Part shown: positions 54,848 to 63,094 of the stretch, in pieces
How the letters are laid out: each line of letters starts with the position of its first letter
How positions within the stretch are numbered: position 1 is the stretch's first letter
Source: Deltaproteobacteria bacterium RIFCSPHIGHO2_01_FULL_43_49
Lineage (GTDB): Bacteria > UBA10199 > SPLOWO2-01-44-7
Assembly: GCA_001798075.1 (NCBI GenBank)
Contig: MGRG01000014.1
Span: 124,001-188,000 of the forward strand
DNA length: 64,000 nucleotides
Reading direction: 5' to 3'
The notes under the pieces: model-generated
Database searches by the model: none
What the model saw: the letters and a program-made list of their open reading frames with translations, nothing else
What the model was told of the DNA's origin: nothing
Made by a program: the position numbers and the translations under genes

Positions 54848-55992
54848 AAACTTTCCACCACCATCGCCACAGCCTCCCCTCCTCCATTACACAAACTCAC
54901 TAAACCCCGTTTCGCTTTTTGTTCTTTCATGGAATAAATAAGTGTTGTCAAAAGTCTTGCACCACTGGCACCGATTGGGTGGCCCAAAGCGACCGCTCCC
55001 CCTTTACTATTTACTTTTTTGTAATCAAGTTTGAGTTCTTGAAGAGCTGCCAACATCACAACAGCAAACGCTTCGTTGATTTCCCAGAGATCGATGTCGT
55101 TTGTTTTGAGGTTGAGTTTGCCCAGCAATTTGTTGATGGCATCAATGGGAGCGATTGTAAACCACTCTGGCTCTCTGGAGGCACCGGCATAGCCAACAAT
55201 GCGTCCCAAGGGTTTTAAACCGAGTGACTTGGCTTTTTCTTCTGGCATCACCACACAAGCAGCCGCCCCATCATTAATAGAAGAAGCGTTGGCGACAGTA
55301 ACGGTTCCATCTTTTTCAAAAACAGGTTTGAGAGTTGGGATTTTGTCGAATTTAACTTTGAAGGGCTCTTCGTCTTTTTCAAATTCTCCCACGGCAACAA
55401 TTTCATCTAAAAATTTTTTGTTTTCGATTGCAGCCAGCGCCCTTTTGTAACTTTCAATGGCATATTGATCTTGTGATTGGCGACTGAATGAATATTTTTT
55501 GGCACACATTTCGGCACAGTTGCCCATATGTTTGTTGCTGTAGGCATCCAGCAGGCCATCATGGATCATGCTATCAATGATTTCTAAGTTACCCATGCGC
55601 AAACCCTGGCGTGCTTTGGGTAATAGATAAGGAGCATTACTCATCGATTCCATTCCTCCGGCCACCACAATTTCGGCATCGCCACATCGGATCATTTCAT
55701 CAGCCAGCATGACCGCTTTCAAACCGGAGGCACAAACTTTGTTGACCGTTAAAACGCCTACTTTGTTGGGAAGCCCAGCGCCTAAAGCAGCTTGACGGGC
55801 TGGCGATTGTCCAAGGCCAGCCGCTAAAACACACCCCATAATCACTTCATCAATCAATTCTGGCTTGAGCCCCGCTTTTTTAACGGCCTCACGCACAACA
55901 ATCGCACCTAACTCAGTTGCTTTTTGATTCGACAACCCACCCAAAAACGACCCCACGGGTGTTCTACAGGCGGAAACAATAACACTTTTCAT
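54844..55992 (-). CDS. Acetyl-CoA C-acetyltransferase (thiolase)
   Basis: A 382-residue thiolase. The nucleophilic Cys is in NKVCASGLKAVMLA (about residue 88), the His in ALGHPIGASGARLL and the second Cys in SLCNGGGEAVAM, so all catalytic residues are present. Condenses two acetyl-CoA or cleaves acetoacetyl-CoA. First gene of the minus-strand acyl-CoA operon, which continues through 49051. Confidence 0.95.
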   Translation of the reverse strand: MKSVIVSACRTPVGSFLGGLSNQKATELGAIVVREAVKKAGLKPELIDEVIMGCVLAAGLGQSPARQAALGAGLPNKVGVLTVNKVCASGLKAVMLADEMIRCGDAEIVVAGGMESMSNAPYLLPKARQGLRMGNLEIIDSMIHDGLLDAYSNKHMGNCAEMCAKKYSFSRQSQDQYAIESYKRALAAIENKKFLDEIVAVGEFEKDEEPFKVKFDKIPTLKPVFEKDGTVTVANASSINDGAAACVVMPEEKAKSLGLKPLGRIVGYAGASREPEWFTIAPIDAINKLLGKLNLKTNDIDLWEINEAFAVVMLAALQELKLDYKKVNSKGGAVALGHPIGASGARLLTTLIYSMKEQKAKRGLVSLCNGGGEAVAMVVESL

Positions 55993-56049
55993 AGACTTAT
56001 GAGATAAAGGAGCCGGTCTGTATTGTCAATTTGATTAAGATTGCCTGCT

Positions 56050-56139
56050 GGTGAAAATGACGGGTGGTCGGCGATGCTGTCAGCCCGATCTGTGGGGAGG
56101 GCGTGCAGCTGAGCCGACCCGGAGCCCGTCATTTTCACC
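56050..56139 (+). repeat. Structured element E12, third core type
   Basis: Arms GGTGAAAATGACGGG and CCCGTCATTTTCACC are perfect over 15 bp. The next internal loop is TGG opposite CCCGGAG, then TCGGC/GCCGA and a further hairpin. The left side GGGTGG agrees with E3-E11, the right side does not. The element begins one base after the dnaJ stop codon and lies upstream of the thiolase gene. Confidence 0.8.
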
Positions 56140-57126
56140 TTAAGATTCCCTCGGATTATAGGGGTGTTTTTCGGCCCACTCTTTGATCCAATCTTCTGTT
56201 TCGGAATTTAATTTTTTGGGCGGGACGATTTGGACAATCACATATTCATCGCCTACGCTTCCTTTTTTCTCCAGGTTGGGAGCCCCTTTTTCTTTTAGTC
56301 TGAATTTCTGGCCGCTGATTGTCCCCGGTGGAATTTTCATTTTGGCGGTTCCATCCAAGGTAGGCACAGTAATCGTTGCACCAAGAATTGCCTCGTAAAC
56401 GGTTATAGGAACTTCGCAATAAATATCGGCCCCTTCTCGCCAAAAGATGGGGTGAGGTTTAACACGGATGTTGAGATAAAGATCACCAGCTTTGCCACCA
56501 AGCTGCCCTGGCTCTCCTTTGCCAGCCACGCGGACTTTGGAGCCATTATCGACACCGGCCGGAATTTTAACCGTGAGGTTTTCGCTTTTGTTAGCATGTC
56601 GAATATGGATTTGACGGCTGGTTCCATGAATAGCCTCTAAAAAATCAATTTCTATATCAGTGAAGCTGTCTCTTCCAGGAGTCGGTTCCTGATAAGTTTG
56701 CCTGGTTCGGTCTCTTGTTCCAGGCCTTCTCATGCCCCCCATTTGAAAAAGATCATTAAAAAGATCGCCTAAGTTTCCAAAACCCCCTGGCTGATCTCCG
56801 AGTCCACCAAAATCAAAACCTTGCCCTGAGCTTGTCGAAGGGCCACCCCCTGGTCCTTGCCGAAACTCCCATTGAAAACCGCCCGGTCCTTGACCCCCCG
56901 GAGCTCCCTGACCAAAAGGAGAAGACCCAAACATGTCATACTGTTTTCTCTTTTTAGAATCGCTGAGTACGTTATAAGCTTCAGAAAGTTCTTTAAACTT
57001 TTCCTCTGCCCCTTTGTCTTTATTGACGTCCGGATGGTACTTTTTGGCAAGCCTCCGATAGGCCTTTTTGATCTCACCTTCTGAGGCCCCTTTAGAAACC
57101 CCCAATATCTGGTAATAATCCCTCAT
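56140..57126 (-). CDS. DnaJ/CbpA-type co-chaperone
   Basis: A 328-residue J-domain protein of the type II (CbpA-like) class: J domain (about 1-65, with the HPD motif in KYHPDVNKD), a Gly/Phe-rich linker (about 70-150) and two C-terminal substrate-binding beta domains (about 160-315); the zinc-finger domain of true DnaJ is absent. It stimulates the ATPase of a DnaK. In the linker, [10 protein letters not shown] is encoded by a dispersed 21-bp repeat (56822-56842). A possible RpoH target; no promoter was identified. Confidence 0.92.
   Translation of the reverse strand: MRDYYQILGVSKGASEGEIKKAYRRLAKKYHPDVNKDKGAEEKFKELSEAYNVLSDSKKRKQYDMFGSSPFGQGAPGGQGPGGFQWEFRQGPGGGPSTSSGQGFDFGGLGDQPGGFGNLGDLFNDLFQMGGMRRPGTRDRTRQTYQEPTPGRDSFTDIEIDFLEAIHGTSRQIHIRHANKSENLTVKIPAGVDNGSKVRVAGKGEPGQLGGKAGDLYLNIRVKPHPIFWREGADIYCEVPITVYEAILGATITVPTLDGTAKMKIPPGTISGQKFRLKEKGAPNLEKKGSVGDEYVIVQIVPPKKLNSETEDWIKEWAEKHPYNPRES
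56822..56842. repeat. Dispersed CCTTCGACAAGCTCAGG repeat, copy in dnaJ
   Basis: Identical over 21 bp, in inverse orientation, to 59759-59779 (core CCTTCGACAAGCTCAGGG). Here it falls in the flexible Gly-rich linker of the J-domain protein and is read in frame as PSTSSGQG. Confidence 0.85.
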
Positions 57127-57134
57127 ATTTTTTA

Positions 57135-57157
57135 CATATGGTGCCAGGCACTATATG
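57135..57157. repeat. GGTGCC-type palindrome upstream of dnaJ
   Basis: CATATGGTGCCAGGCACTATATG, read in two halves as CATATGGTGCC and GGCACTATATG with one mismatch, sits 8 bp upstream of the dnaJ start on the minus strand. The rest of the gap 57158-57278 is AT-rich and shows no further feature. Confidence 0.65.
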
Positions 57158-57278
57158 TCAATGAATTCAATGAATTAATCAACTTTGAGCTTGTATAAAT
57201 ATTTCAACGTATTAAATATAAAGCAACATTTTTTGAAATGTGACGATAACTTTAGTGGATAGGGAGCAAGGAGGAATT

Positions 57279-57599
57279 ATGGGAGAATCCACAAAAACAG
57301 CTTTGATAACCCGGATGGCGGAATATGGCTGTAAAACGAAGATTGGTCACACCGAATATTGGACAATACAAAGAGAGGTGTCCGCAGCGAAAGTAGAGGA
57401 TCTAGAAGCTGCGGCTAAATCTCTAATTAAAACTATTGGTGGTTGCCATGACATTAAATTTACAAGATTCCTGCCAACCGCGAAAGAAGCAGCTGAAGCG
57501 GCAAAAAAAGCCCAAGCAGCCGTGACGCCACCTAAAACTCCTGCATATGAAGATCCCTGTGTTGGTGAGTGGAGTTCGAAATCGATTTGTAAAAGATAA
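57279..57599 (+). CDS. Hypothetical small protein
   Basis: A 106-residue protein of no recognised family. The ATG at 57279 has a strong AAGGAGG five bases upstream, which speaks for a real gene; an earlier in-frame start lacks one. The sequence is soluble, with an Ala/Lys-rich helical stretch (EAAEAAKKAQAAVTPPKTP) followed by a short tail with two Cys (PCVGEWSSKSICKR). Four Cys in total could form disulfides but no signal peptide is visible. It converges with the NuoI-like gene. Confidence 0.6.
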   Translation: MGESTKTALITRMAEYGCKTKIGHTEYWTIQREVSAAKVEDLEAAAKSLIKTIGGCHDIKFTRFLPTAKEAAEAAKKAQAAVTPPKTPAYEDPCVGEWSSKSICKR

Positions 57600-58115
57600 C
57601 TAATACAACGCAGAAGAAATTTTGCTGGCACCTTCGGGATGATTGTTCACGAGCTTCGTAATATCGTAAATCAAATCTTTTCGATTGTAGCTTGAATTTT
57701 CGTATTTACCGGTATCCATGCGGATGGCATCACAAGGACAAGCCTCAACACATAATCCACAGAAAATACAGCGCAGCTCGTTAATGTTAAAAACCCTTGG
57801 ACGTTTTTCAACCGTTTTGTCTTCCGATTCTTCTGCGATAATCTCAATGCAATTGGCTGGACAGATCGTTTGACATAGCATGCAAGCAGTACAACGAATC
57901 TGCCCATCTTCGCGCGACATCAAACGATGCTCAGCTCGGTAGCCGGGGGGCAATTCCTTCTTTTTATCGGGGTATTCAATCGTCATTCGGTCATCAATGT
58001 GAAATAAATTATAGAGAAGATGACCCAAAGTAATGCTTAAGCCGCGAAAAATTTCTGGCAGATAAAGACTTTCCCAAAACGTCATCTTTTCTTTGCGGTC
58101 AATGTAATAGCTCAA
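57600..58115 (-). CDS. nuoI: NuoI-like 2[4Fe-4S] ferredoxin subunit
   Basis: A 171-residue iron-sulfur protein. Two cluster motifs, [12 protein letters not shown] and [12 protein letters not shown], lie at about 75-130, and the N-terminal helix ([22 protein letters not shown]) is the amphipathic segment by which NuoI docks on complex [21 protein letters not shown] is also typical. No other complex I gene lies in the window; it overlaps dcd by 4 bp. It may be a detached nuo gene or an electron carrier for another enzyme. Confidence 0.88.
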   Translation of the reverse strand: MSYYIDRKEKMTFWESLYLPEIFRGLSITLGHLLYNLFHIDDRMTIEYPDKKKELPPGYRAEHRLMSREDGQIRCTACMLCQTICPANCIEIIAEESEDKTVEKRPRVFNINELRCIFCGLCVEACPCDAIRMDTGKYENSSYNRKDLIYDITKLVNNHPEGASKISSALY

Positions 58116-58663
58116 ATTTTTGCTCCCGTGATCTTCTGTTGGGCTTGATATTTTCCCTGTTTATCTGCGTAAGATATAGCACACATTTCATCGGATTCTA
58201 AGAAAATTAACTGTCCAATCCCCTCTCCTGCATAAATTTTTGCAGGTGAGGCAGTGTGATTCGAAATAGCCAGGGTTGCAAAACCTTCCCACTCCGGTTC
58301 AAAGGGTGTTACATTGATAGAAATGCCGCAACGAGCGTAGGTTGATTTCCCATAACAAATTGTAAGAATGTTGCGTGGGATGCGAAAATACTCCAGTGAG
58401 CGGCCCAATACATAACCATGAGGAGGGATTTCACAAACCGCCCCCTCAAATTCCTCAAAATGTAGGCTTGAGAAATTTTTGGGATCGATAGTCTCCCCTT
58501 TTTGTGGACGGTGAATTTTGAAAACATTGCTGAGGCGAAAATCGTAACCATAGGAGGAAAGGCCAAAAGAAATCCCTTTGCGTATTTGACTTGCTTCAAA
58601 GGGCTCAATCATTCTATTTTCTTGAACCATGCGCTGGATCCATTGGTCAGCTTTGATAGACAT
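58112..58663 (-). CDS. dcd: dCTP deaminase
   Basis: Deaminates dCTP to dUTP in thymidylate supply. From the ATG at 58663 it has 183 residues; a longer frame would overlap mtgA. Catalytic Ser-Arg in [10 protein letters not shown] and the Glu in [16 protein letters not shown] are present; [10 protein letters not shown] stands where the family has a SxDLR-like motif. The product needs a dUTPase, which is not seen here unless the enzyme is bifunctional. Divergent from mtgA with 26 bp between starts. Confidence 0.92.
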   Translation of the reverse strand: MSIKADQWIQRMVQENRMIEPFEASQIRKGISFGLSSYGYDFRLSNVFKIHRPQKGETIDPKNFSSLHFEEFEGAVCEIPPHGYVLGRSLEYFRIPRNILTICYGKSTYARCGISINVTPFEPEWEGFATLAISNHTASPAKIYAGEGIGQLIFLESDEMCAISYADKQGKYQAQQKITGAKI

Positions 58664-58689
58664 AGGGATGGTGGGGTAACAAACAAGAG

Positions 58690-59427
58690 GTGAAATTGCA
58701 ACTGTTAAGGCGGACAATTATTCCATTGTTGGTGAGTGTTAGCTTGTTGTGGCTTTTTATTTTGTATGCCAAACTCACACTTCCAAATATTGATGAACTG
58801 AAGATACAAAACCCAATTTCCACAGCTTTCATGGAGCTCTACAAAGGAGAGACACTCTTAAGTTATCGGTGGATTCCTTACACGGAAATTTCTCCTTATC
58901 TCAAACAGTCTGTTGTGATTGCAGAAGATTCCGCATTTTTTGACCACAAAGGATTTGATTGGAATGCCATTTGGGAGGCTTTAGAAAAAAACTGGAAGAA
59001 AAAGGAATTTGCCCGTGGGGCCAGTACCATCACACAACAATTGGCCAAAAATTTGTATTTGAGCCCCTCCAAAAATCCTGTTCGCAAGATTCGCGAGATA
59101 TTAATCACCATTGCTCTGGAACAAAGGCTTTCCAAACAAAGAATTTTGGAGCTCTACCTCAACGTAGTGGAATGGGGTGAAGGCATTTTTGGTGCGGAAG
59201 CAGCAGCGCAACATTATTTTAATGTCAAGGCGTCGCAACTGAGCGCCTACCAGGCAGCGTGGCTGGCTTCCATTCTGCCGAATCCGCGTTATTATGAAAA
59301 ACATCGCAACAGCTCTTTTATTGCGAGGAAGGTTTCGAGAACATTAGGTTTGATGGGGTTAGAACCTAAAAAGGAAAAACCTCAGCCGGATGAAATTCTT
59401 GAAGAAGAGATTCTTGACGAGTTTTAA
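58690..59427 (+). CDS. mtgA: Monofunctional peptidoglycan glycosyltransferase
   Basis: Inner-membrane GT51 enzyme that polymerises lipid II. 245 residues: one membrane helix (about 9-30) and the catalytic domain with [16 protein letters not shown] (catalytic Glu), [31 protein letters not shown] and [11 protein letters not shown]. No penicillin-binding transpeptidase domain follows. The start is a GTG at 58690 with AAGAGG directly before it; no better start exists ahead of the membrane helix. UppS in this window supplies its lipid carrier. Confidence 0.94.
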   Translation: MKLQLLRRTIIPLLVSVSLLWLFILYAKLTLPNIDELKIQNPISTAFMELYKGETLLSYRWIPYTEISPYLKQSVVIAEDSAFFDHKGFDWNAIWEALEKNWKKKEFARGASTITQQLAKNLYLSPSKNPVRKIREILITIALEQRLSKQRILELYLNVVEWGEGIFGAEAAAQHYFNVKASQLSAYQAAWLASILPNPRYYEKHRNSSFIARKVSRTLGLMGLEPKKEKPQPDEILEEEILDEF

Positions 59428-59443
59428 CCCGTTCGTGAGGTAG

Positions 59444-59481
59444 AAATAAAAATCCCCCGCCATCTTTCGATAGCGGGGGAT
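59444..59481 (-). terminator. Rho-independent terminator of the histone-fold gene
   Basis: ATCCCCCGC and GCGGGGGAT form a 9-bp stem with a 12-base loop. On the minus strand it is followed by TTTTATTT. It stands 10 bp past the stop of the histone-fold gene, and may also halt mtgA transcripts from the other side. Confidence 0.85.
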
Positions 59482-59490
59482 CTTCAAGGA

Positions 59491-59670
59491 TTAAATGTCG
59501 CGATCTTTAACTGTTGCTCTGTTGTTGGATTTGGCTCTGTCTACCGCCTCATTCAACAAGTCCTTCACTTTTTTGCTCAAGGCTTCAATGGCGGTGGCCG
59601 ATGTTTGGCAACCTTTTCCTTTGATATATTCCTTGACCTTGGACTGAACAACTAAAACGTCTTCTGCCAT
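59491..59670 (-). CDS. Small histone-fold protein (bacterial histone, Bd0055-like)
   Basis: A 59-residue single histone fold, likely to dimerise and coat or bind DNA. The sequence starts MAEDVLVVQSKVKEYIKGKG and ends RATVKDRDI. The layout is alpha1 (about 8-17), loop, the long alpha2 (about 22-48) and alpha3, with the R-x-T-V segment (51-54) and the D near the end that form the conserved loop and salt bridge of archaeal histones. Bd0055 of Bdellovibrio has the same N-terminal V-L-V-V-x-S-K-V-K pattern. AGGAGG stands six bases ahead of the ATG and a terminator follows the stop, so it is a single-gene unit. No tail is present. Confidence 0.85.
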   Translation of the reverse strand: MAEDVLVVQSKVKEYIKGKGCQTSATAIEALSKKVKDLLNEAVDRAKSNNRATVKDRDI

Positions 59671-59751
59671 AGGATCCTCCTTGCCCGCCTAAGTGTTAGT
59701 GGTGGGCTTTTGTTTGCGCAGCTTTCTTCAAAACCCCCTTTATTGTCAAGC

Positions 59752-59788
59752 AAAAAGCCCCTTCGACAAGCTCAGGGCAGGCTTTTTA
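59752..59788. terminator. Hairpin with dispersed repeat in its loop
   Basis: AAAAAGCC...GGCTTTTT pairs around a loop holding the CCTTCGACAAGCTCAGGG repeat (59759-59779). On the minus strand it follows the 59809 gene by 20 bp and ends in TTTTT, as in an intrinsic terminator. The rest of the gap to the histone start shows nothing clear. Confidence 0.7.
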
Positions 59789-59808
59789 GGCCATTCTAAT
59801 GGGGGCAC

Positions 59809-60306
59809 TTATAAGGACTCCGGAAAGTCACTTCTCCAATCTTTTTGAGGACTTTTAAGCGGTTTTCCCTTGGGGTTATAAAATGTCTGTTTCACTCCCC
59901 CCATTTCGTCATATTCCACAACCTCCCTTGCAAAACGAAGGCTTTTGGAAACGACAAGGTCGCCATTTGCCCTGTAGAAGGCTGATTCGGTAAGCCGACT
60001 TTTTTCATCATAAGTCATTTTCAAAACAGCCCAGTTATCGGGTGTATTTGTAATTTTCCCAAGTTTATCGAAATAAGTAATTCTAATGGGAGAAAAGCGA
60101 TTGTTTAAAATGAACTCATAATGAGACTCACTTTGCGGATTGAGCGAAGGATAAAGCCCTTCAAAATGATGCGGGAGAGATACTGTCGGAGCAATATCTT
60201 TAAAATGTTTGACCGACTTGCCCGCCAAAGTATCTGTGGAGGGCTCGCCTCCAAAGCAGGGTAATCCAAAAAGGATTAACCCTGCAAAGGCGATTAAACA
60301 CTTCAT
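59809..60306 (-). CDS. Exported hypothetical protein
   Basis: A 165-residue protein with a signal peptide (hydrophobic LIAFAGLILFGLP, possibly a Cys near the cut site, FGG-EPS). The mature part has repeated strands of the type ITYFDKLGKITN, MTYDEKSRLTESAFY and VEYDEMGGVKQTFYNPKGKP, similar to antitoxin-MORN-like or YD-type repeats. Function unknown. It overlaps the RRM gene by 4 bp, an odd pairing of an exported with an RNA-binding protein. Confidence 0.65.
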   Translation of the reverse strand: MKCLIAFAGLILFGLPCFGGEPSTDTLAGKSVKHFKDIAPTVSLPHHFEGLYPSLNPQSESHYEFILNNRFSPIRITYFDKLGKITNTPDNWAVLKMTYDEKSRLTESAFYRANGDLVVSKSLRFAREVVEYDEMGGVKQTFYNPKGKPLKSPQKDWRSDFPESL

Positions 60307-60653
60307 CTACGATTTCCCCTGCCTCCACCGAAACCTCCTCGGCCTCCTCTTCCACCACCACCACCACCATATCCACCTCTTTCACCACCACCACCAGATC
60401 TCGGTTCCATTGGTCTTGCCTCATTTACATTGAGTTTGCGACCTTCGAGTTCTTGGCCATTAAACTTCTCGATGGCTGCTTTGGCCTCATCATCATTAGT
60501 CATCTCGACGAAACCAAAGCCTTTACTCCTGCCGGAGTATTTGTCGACGATAACCTTAGCGGATTCTACAGTTCCCGCTTGACTGAACATTTCAGAGAGC
60601 TTGTCGTCCGAAATGCCGTACGGCAGATTTCCTACATAGAGTTTCTTCCCCAT
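60303..60653 (-). CDS. RRM-domain RNA-binding protein
   Basis: A 116-residue protein: one RNA recognition motif (about 1-82) and a Gly/Arg-rich tail (about 85-116, GGRGGRGGFGGGRGNRR). RNP2 is LYVGNL at the start and RNP1 is KGFGFVEM. The ATG at 60653 is chosen because AGGAGG precedes it closely; an upstream frame is not supported. Small bacterial RRM-Gly proteins of this sort bind single-stranded RNA and are often cold-induced; its targets are unknown. Confidence 0.93.
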   Translation of the reverse strand: MGKKLYVGNLPYGISDDKLSEMFSQAGTVESAKVIVDKYSGRSKGFGFVEMTNDDEAKAAIEKFNGQELEGRKLNVNEARPMEPRSGGGGERGGYGGGGGGRGGRGGFGGGRGNRR

Positions 60654-60737
60654 AAGTTTCCTCCTGTTTCGGGGGTTAATTAGACTAGAAAAGACTAGCA
60701 AAAGTGATTATTTTTCACAAGCCAATGTTTATAAGGA

Positions 60738-60764
60738 AGTGAAAAAGTAGTAGGGCCTGTCCCC
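60738..60764. repeat. Half copy of a structured element (E13)
   Basis: AGTGAAAAAGTAGTAGG followed by GCCTGTCCCC corresponds to the right half of E6 or E11 read on the opposite strand: arm plus the CCTGTCCC part of the internal loop. The matching arm and the core stem are missing. It lies upstream of the DoxX gene. Confidence 0.65.
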
Positions 60765-60825
60765 ATATCTTTGTTTGAATCCATATGGGAAATGGTGTAG
60801 ATAGGGTGGACTAAAGGGGGATTAT

Positions 60826-61293
60826 ATGCTTAAACTTTGTTGCCTTTTCACCCGGTTTTTAAACCTATTTCAGCATCCGCTGCTGTTGGCTGTTAGACTC
60901 TATTGGGGATGGGGCTTTTTTATGGCGGGCATGAAGAAACTCCAAGATATTGATAAAGTAATCGGGCTTTTTACAAGTCTCGGTATCCCCTATCCTCAAT
61001 ATAACGCCTGGTTGGTTGGAAGTGTGGAGTGTTTTGGGGGTTTGTTATTAATGGTTGGACTGGCTTCGAGATTGGCGGCTGTGCCACTCACCATAACGAT
61101 GATTGTGGCTTATGCAACCGCCCACGTCGATGCGGTGAAGACCATTTTAGTGGATCAGAAAATGTTTTTCGAACAACCGCCCTTTCTGTTTTTATATGCG
61201 TTAGTTCTTGTCCTTTGCTTTGGGCCAGGATTCTTTTCCTTGGACAGGCTCATTGGGGCTGTTTTAAAGAAAAAAAGAGGGGACGAGAAATAA
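60826..61293 (+). CDS. DoxX-family membrane protein
   Basis: A 155-residue inner-membrane protein with four predicted helices (about 15-35, 60-82, 88-105, 125-145). LYWGWGFFMAGMKKLQD, LGIPYPQYNAWLVGSVECFGGLLL and the LDRLIG end fit the DoxX family, whose members have been linked to quinone or redox functions. It converges with the malic enzyme gene, separated by 4 bp. No more specific role can be claimed. Confidence 0.9.
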   Translation: MLKLCCLFTRFLNLFQHPLLLAVRLYWGWGFFMAGMKKLQDIDKVIGLFTSLGIPYPQYNAWLVGSVECFGGLLLMVGLASRLAAVPLTITMIVAYATAHVDAVKTILVDQKMFFEQPPFLFLYALVLVLCFGPGFFSLDRLIGAVLKKKRGDEK

Positions 61294-61297
61294 AAAA

Positions 61298-62983
61298 TCA
61301 TCGAGACGATTTTTTGAACGCTACATAGGCCGGCTCCCACATCTTGCCAAGAATGATTTGTCTTTGGTCGGCTTTGGGTGCTTTGGCTACCCCCTCTTTG
61401 ACGGCCTGATGAAAGACAGCCTCTGCCACATCAACAGAGACCGATCGAAGTTTTTCGATGGGGGGATAGACCATCTCCTGATCTTGAGAAAATTTTGATG
61501 TCCATTTCGCCAACGTGTACGCCGCAACAGTAAACATCCCATCGGTGATTTTTGAAGCCTTGGCCGCAAGGGCCCCCAACCCGACACCCGGAAAAATAAA
61601 GACGTTATTGCCCTGCCCCACTCGGACCTGTTTGCCTTTATAATGGAAGGGTTCAAACGGAGAACCGGTTGCAACAATGGCTTGCCCTTTGCTCCATTCG
61701 ATTAAATCCTGAGGCGAAGCCTCCGCTTTGGAATTGGGATTCGACAATGAAAAAATGACAGGCCTTGTCGTGTTCTTCGTCATGGCCTCAACAATCGGTT
61801 TGGTAAAAGAGTTTGGTGAACCCGAAAGACCCAATAAAATGGTGACCTTCGCATTTTGAACGACATCCAGAAGCGTGGTGCCGTAACCCTCTTTTTGCGT
61901 GGCAAAAAAACGTTTGTAATCCTCCAGTTTTTTTTGGGTGGCCATCATCAACCCCTTGCTATCCAAAACGAAGATTTTCTCCTTGGCCTTTTCGGATGTC
62001 AGCCCCTCCTTGATCAACGTGTTGTAAATTTGTCTTGTAACGCCAATGCCACCCGCCCCGGCACCATAAACGCAAAATATCTGATCAACCAATCTCTCCT
62101 TTTTGATTCTGACCGCATTGAGAATCCCGGCCACGGCAACTGCCCCGGTCCCTTGAACATCGTCATTAAAGGAGAGACAGGTGTTGCGATATCGATCCAG
62201 AATAGTGAATGCATTTTGTTTGCTTAAATCCTCCCACTGGATGAGGGCATGAGGATAACATCGCGTAATTTCTTTGACGAACGTTTCGATAAACTGCGCG
62301 TATTTTTCGTTGGTGTATCTTTTATGTTTCATTCCCAGATAGAGGGGATCTTTGAGCAGGCTTTCATTGTTTGTTCCCACGTCTAAACTGATGGGCAGAC
62401 ATAACGAGGGATGAATTCCGGCAGCGAGCGTATATAATGAGAGTTTCCCGATTGGAATCCCCATTCCCCCCACTCCCTGATCGCCGATTCCCAAAATGCC
62501 CTGGTTGTCGGTCACAACAATCATCTCGATCTGGCGGCTGGGGATGTGATCAATCGTCTCTTTGAGGTATTCAATATTTTCCGGTGAAATATAGAGGCCC
62601 CGCGCAAAACTATAAATATGGCTATGGAGCTGGACGGCCTCGCCGACAGTTGGGGTGTAAATAATGGGGATCATCTCCTCAAGGTGTCTGTTCAGCAAGG
62701 CATAGAAGAGGACTTCGTTGCGGTCTTGCAGGGCACGCAAATAAATGTATTTTTCCAGATTCGAGGTGTGTCGCTGGAAATTTTCATAAACCCGCGCCAC
62801 CTGCACTTCCAGATTGGAACTGTGCGGCGGGAGAAGGCCTTCCAGGCCGAATGCGATCCGTTCTTCTTTGGGAAACGCCGTCCCTTTGTTGAGCAATGGG
62901 TTGTGGAGAAGTTGGCTTCCCTCCAGCGTCACCTCAAGGCAGGAAGTTCCATCCGGCGCTGTTTTGGGAATATAGTCTCTCAT
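61298..62983 (-). CDS. maeA: NAD-dependent malic enzyme
   Basis: Oxidative decarboxylation of malate to pyruvate. 561 residues from the ATG at 62983 (a TTG five codons upstream is less likely), the length of the large SfcA/eukaryote-like class. TEP-like PIIYTPTVGEAVQ with the catalytic Tyr, the signature FNDDVQGTGAVAVAGIL with metal-binding Asp, YGAGAGGIGV nucleotide loop and FSLSNPNSKAEAS are conserved. NAD use is inferred from the subfamily. A single gene with no obvious operon partner. Confidence 0.95.
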   Translation of the reverse strand: MRDYIPKTAPDGTSCLEVTLEGSQLLHNPLLNKGTAFPKEERIAFGLEGLLPPHSSNLEVQVARVYENFQRHTSNLEKYIYLRALQDRNEVLFYALLNRHLEEMIPIIYTPTVGEAVQLHSHIYSFARGLYISPENIEYLKETIDHIPSRQIEMIVVTDNQGILGIGDQGVGGMGIPIGKLSLYTLAAGIHPSLCLPISLDVGTNNESLLKDPLYLGMKHKRYTNEKYAQFIETFVKEITRCYPHALIQWEDLSKQNAFTILDRYRNTCLSFNDDVQGTGAVAVAGILNAVRIKKERLVDQIFCVYGAGAGGIGVTRQIYNTLIKEGLTSEKAKEKIFVLDSKGLMMATQKKLEDYKRFFATQKEGYGTTLLDVVQNAKVTILLGLSGSPNSFTKPIVEAMTKNTTRPVIFSLSNPNSKAEASPQDLIEWSKGQAIVATGSPFEPFHYKGKQVRVGQGNNVFIFPGVGLGALAAKASKITDGMFTVAAYTLAKWTSKFSQDQEMVYPPIEKLRSVSVDVAEAVFHQAVKEGVAKAPKADQRQIILGKMWEPAYVAFKKSSR

Positions 62984-63094
62984 GTTCTTTGTTATCAATG
63001 ACTTGACAGGCGTCGCTTGTCCAGTTGATTTTGATCAAACTTCTTGTTACCCGGCCAGCTTGCAAGATAGGAAAAGCGGCGCTACAATTCCCTA

